Below the pieces are notes generated by a model, which was given only the letters and a program-made list of their open reading frames with translations, was not told the DNA's origin and made no database searches. The position numbers and the translations under genes were made by a program. A stretch of DNA of 64,000 nucleotides, taken from the NCBI RefSeq assembly GCF_014069575.1, contig NZ_CP059675.1, positions 248,001-312,000 on the forward strand, in the 5' to 3' direction. The DNA comes from Schaalia sp. JY-X169 (GTDB lineage Bacteria > Actinomycetota > Actinomycetes > Actinomycetales > Actinomycetaceae). Positions within the stretch are counted from its first letter, which is position 1. Each line of letters starts with the position of its first letter. Shown here one piece after another: positions 62,285 to 64,000 of this stretch.

Positions 62285-62980
62285 GTGGGCTGGCGACACA
62301 TCGACGCCGCGCACCCGTTCCTCAACCCTGGGCCGTTCCTCTTTCGGATAGTAGCCATGATCCTCAAACACGTCGATGCGCACCGAAATGCCTTCAAAAT
62401 CTAGTTCAGGATGGAACTGCGTCAGGTAGATGTTGTTGCGAATGCGCGCCATCTGAAGTGGGGCGACCGTGCCCGTCACTAGCGGCACCATCTGCGGTGG
62501 GTGCTCGACAACCGATTCATGGTGCCCGACGTAGGCGCGGAAAGTATCCGGAATGCCATTGAGAATCGGATCGACCCGACCCTGCGGGGTCACGGTCAAC
62601 TGCGGCGCCGTAATGTCCTCTGAAATGGCTGGACTCACGCTCCCGCCAAGCATGCGCGCCATAATCCCCAGGCCGTAGCAGATCCCCAAAATCGGGAAAT
62701 CTTCTGCGATGGCCCTTTCCGAAAGCCGCGTCAGGTTTTGCTCCACGTCGAGTTGCCGCAGGCTCTTGCTGTCTTCCGGCGCTGACACATCGAAGTGGGA
62801 ACCGCACATGATGATGCCGTCCCAGTGCTGCAAGTTAATATCGGGGAACGGATCCCGCTCAAGACGGACATTGACAAGCTCATCGTCGCGCAATCCCGTG
62901 AACTTGAGCATGGCTTGACGTTCCGAAATCGCAACTTTCTCGTAAATTCGCGTCGTGAACATAAGGAAGCGTCTGGCCAT
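62231..62980 (-). CDS. Class I glutamine amidotransferase, GMP synthase-like
   Basis: A 249-residue protein with the catalytic cysteine at residue 101 in ILGICYGLGIMARMLGG and the His-Glu pair in LTQFHPELDFEG. YVGHHESVVEHPPQMVPL is the substrate-side segment. It lacks the synthetase domain of GuaA, so it is a stand-alone amidotransferase-like enzyme. Some of these act on gamma-glutamyl compounds; its substrate is unknown. The 3' end overlaps the convergent small gene by 54 bases. Confidence 0.88.
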   Translation of the reverse strand: MARRFLMFTTRIYEKVAISERQAMLKFTGLRDDELVNVRLERDPFPDINLQHWDGIIMCGSHFDVSAPEDSKSLRQLDVEQNLTRLSERAIAEDFPILGICYGLGIMARMLGGSVSPAISEDITAPQLTVTPQGRVDPILNGIPDTFRAYVGHHESVVEHPPQMVPLVTGTVAPLQMARIRNNIYLTQFHPELDFEGISVRIDVFEDHGYYPKEERPRVEERVRGVDVSPAHLILSNFVDRFGTNEGVA

Positions 62981-63047
62981 GGTTGCAGTCTAGTCAGCCC
63001 GGGGGCGTCTGGCCCTCATTCGGGCACCATCAAGATAGTCTCTACAC

Positions 63048-63842
63048 ATGTCTCAAACGCGACGATACATCGACGACCTCCGCCTAGCACACGTCCTCGC
63101 AGACCAGGCTGACCACCAGAGCATGAACCGCTTCCAAGCGGATGATCTTCTCGTGGAAGAAAAGCCAGATTACACGTTGGTTTCGGATGCCGATAAGGCC
63201 GTGGAAGACCAGATCCGCCTTCAGCTCGGCACATCCCGGTCACGGGACTCCGTCCTCGGTGAGGAACGTGGAACAAGCGGTTCCTCAAGTCGGCAATGGA
63301 TTATTGACCCGATTGACGGGACCAGCAACTTTGTGCGAGGGGTTCCGGTATGGGCGACACTTATCGCCCTTGTCGAGGACGGCGAGGTCGTAGTCGGACT
63401 GGTATCCGCTCCCGCTCTGAAGCGTCGGTGGTGGGCGGCGAAAGGTATGGGCGCTTTCGCAGGGACGTCACTTATGAGGTCACGACAACTGCAGGTCTCA
63501 CGTGTAGCGCATGTCCATGACGCATTCTTCTCGTACTCGTCTCTGCAGGGTTGGCTGGCAGCTGGACGAGGACGGAGCTTCCTCGACTTTCAGGCGTCCT
63601 GCTGGCGAACAAGGGGATTTGGGGACTTCTGGAGCTACATGATGGTTGCTGAGGGCAGCGTTGATGTTGCCGCAGAACCTGAGCTGGCACTGTATGACAT
63701 GGCGGCGTTGGTTCCCATTGTGCAGGAGGCCGGAGGACGGTTCACGTCGCTAGATGGTGAACCTGGCCCATGGGGCGGAAATGCAATCGCTTCCAATGGG
63801 CTCATTCATGAGGCTGCAATCGAAGCCCTGAAGCCGCGATGA
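63048..63842 (+). CDS. hisN: Inositol-monophosphatase family, histidinol-phosphatase-like
   Basis: A 264-residue metal-dependent phosphatase. LVSDADKAVEDQIR, SVLGEERGTSG (metal Glu-Glu), WIIDPIDGTSNFVRGVPVWA (the DPIDGT metal site) and YDMAALVPIVQEAGGRFTS (second Asp) are all present. The sequence best resembles actinobacterial HisN, which removes phosphate from histidinol phosphate, but inositol or other sugar phosphates cannot be excluded. It stands alone, divergent from the amidotransferase gene with 67 bases between starts. Confidence 0.87.
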   Translation: MSQTRRYIDDLRLAHVLADQADHQSMNRFQADDLLVEEKPDYTLVSDADKAVEDQIRLQLGTSRSRDSVLGEERGTSGSSSRQWIIDPIDGTSNFVRGVPVWATLIALVEDGEVVVGLVSAPALKRRWWAAKGMGAFAGTSLMRSRQLQVSRVAHVHDAFFSYSSLQGWLAAGRGRSFLDFQASCWRTRGFGDFWSYMMVAEGSVDVAAEPELALYDMAALVPIVQEAGGRFTSLDGEPGPWGGNAIASNGLIHEAAIEALKPR

Positions 63843-63856
63843 TGCGTCGATAGGTG

Positions 63857-64000
63857 CTACCAGTTGTCCTGGGGGAGACCGGCGATGAGTGTCCGCGCAC
63901 GTGCCACGATGCCCGCCCTGCGCTGAGGGGCTAGCAGCGAATCGTCTGCTTCGCCAACTTTTGCAAACGGTCCGGCCTGTGCCACCCACTCATCGAGGGC
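63857..64000 (-). CDS. C-terminal end of an unidentified protein (runs off the right edge)
   Basis: An open frame of 47 codons ends at the TAG at 63857 and continues past the window edge. It reads LDEWVAQAGPFAKVGEADDS then RRAGIVARARTLIAGLPQDN. The composition is coding-like and the end lies 15 bases from the convergent hisN stop. I do not recognise the family, and too little is visible to assign a role. Confidence 0.45.
   Translation of the reverse strand, partial: ALDEWVAQAGPFAKVGEADDSLLAPQRRAGIVARARTLIAGLPQDNW

Overview
The window comes from a high-GC Gram-positive actinobacterium, most likely of the order Actinomycetales (Actinomycetaceae-like). The markers are a WhiB regulator, the mtrA-mtrB-lpqB operon, TIGR03089, DUF5719, DUF3499 and Rv3235-type genes, many GTG/TTG starts, 4-base start/stop overlaps, and at least two probable leaderless promoters. 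The genus is not determined. Two compartments are visible: a cell-envelope glycan locus of about 42 kb (1-41643) and a conserved actinobacterial core (41644-64000).

Glycan locus, left part (1-22896): paired glycosyltransferases around an MsbA-like ABC exporter, two paralogous GT2 enzymes flanking a neutral-ceramidase-like hydrolase, two GT4 enzymes, an LTA-synthase-like phosphoglycerol transferase, and a membrane-anchored D-glucuronyl C5-epimerase-like protein. A duplicated block occurs here: a crcB-crcB fluoride-channel pair followed by a convergent UDP-GlcNAc 2-epimerase gene (wecB) is present at 11491-14704 and again at 17262-19487. The second wecB runs in frame into what looks like an antitoxin tail beside a decayed vapC. 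It is divergent from wecC, so UDP-ManNAcA should be made. A large DUF6541-like membrane protein follows.

Glycan locus, right part (22893-41643): two RgpF-type rhamnan proteins lie divergent to a Wzm/Wzt ABC polysaccharide exporter. Next come a DUF2142 membrane protein, rmlA, a DPM-like GT2 with a DUF2304 partner, licD, a Wzx flippase and a GT4. Then come a leaderless HTH-LicC-LicA fusion gene and licB. A rhamnosyltransferase-like GT2, rmlB and another GT2 end the locus. Together these predict a rhamnose-containing (rmlA, rmlB, RgpF) and N-acetylmannosaminuronate-containing wall glycan. It should carry phosphocholine (LicB import, LicA kinase, LicC cytidylyltransferase, LicD transfer) and perhaps phosphoglycerol. 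No rmlC, rmlD, priming transferase or obvious polymerase gene is seen, so the locus depends on genes elsewhere or continues to the left.

Core part: TIGR03089, whiB with a clear promoter, a 1134-residue GT2/membrane protein, DUF5719, a degenerate zincin-like protein and DUF3499. A membrane-protein gene is then split by an insertion sequence with one left and two right terminal repeats. After it come mtrA-mtrB-lpqB, comF, hpf with a strong terminator hairpin, secA, an Rv3235-like gene, a LysM protein, a small DUF6912-like gene, a class I glutamine amidotransferase, a hisN-like phosphatase, and the end of one more gene at the right edge. No tRNA, rRNA or CRISPR array was seen. No gene-free stretch exceeds about 230 bases.
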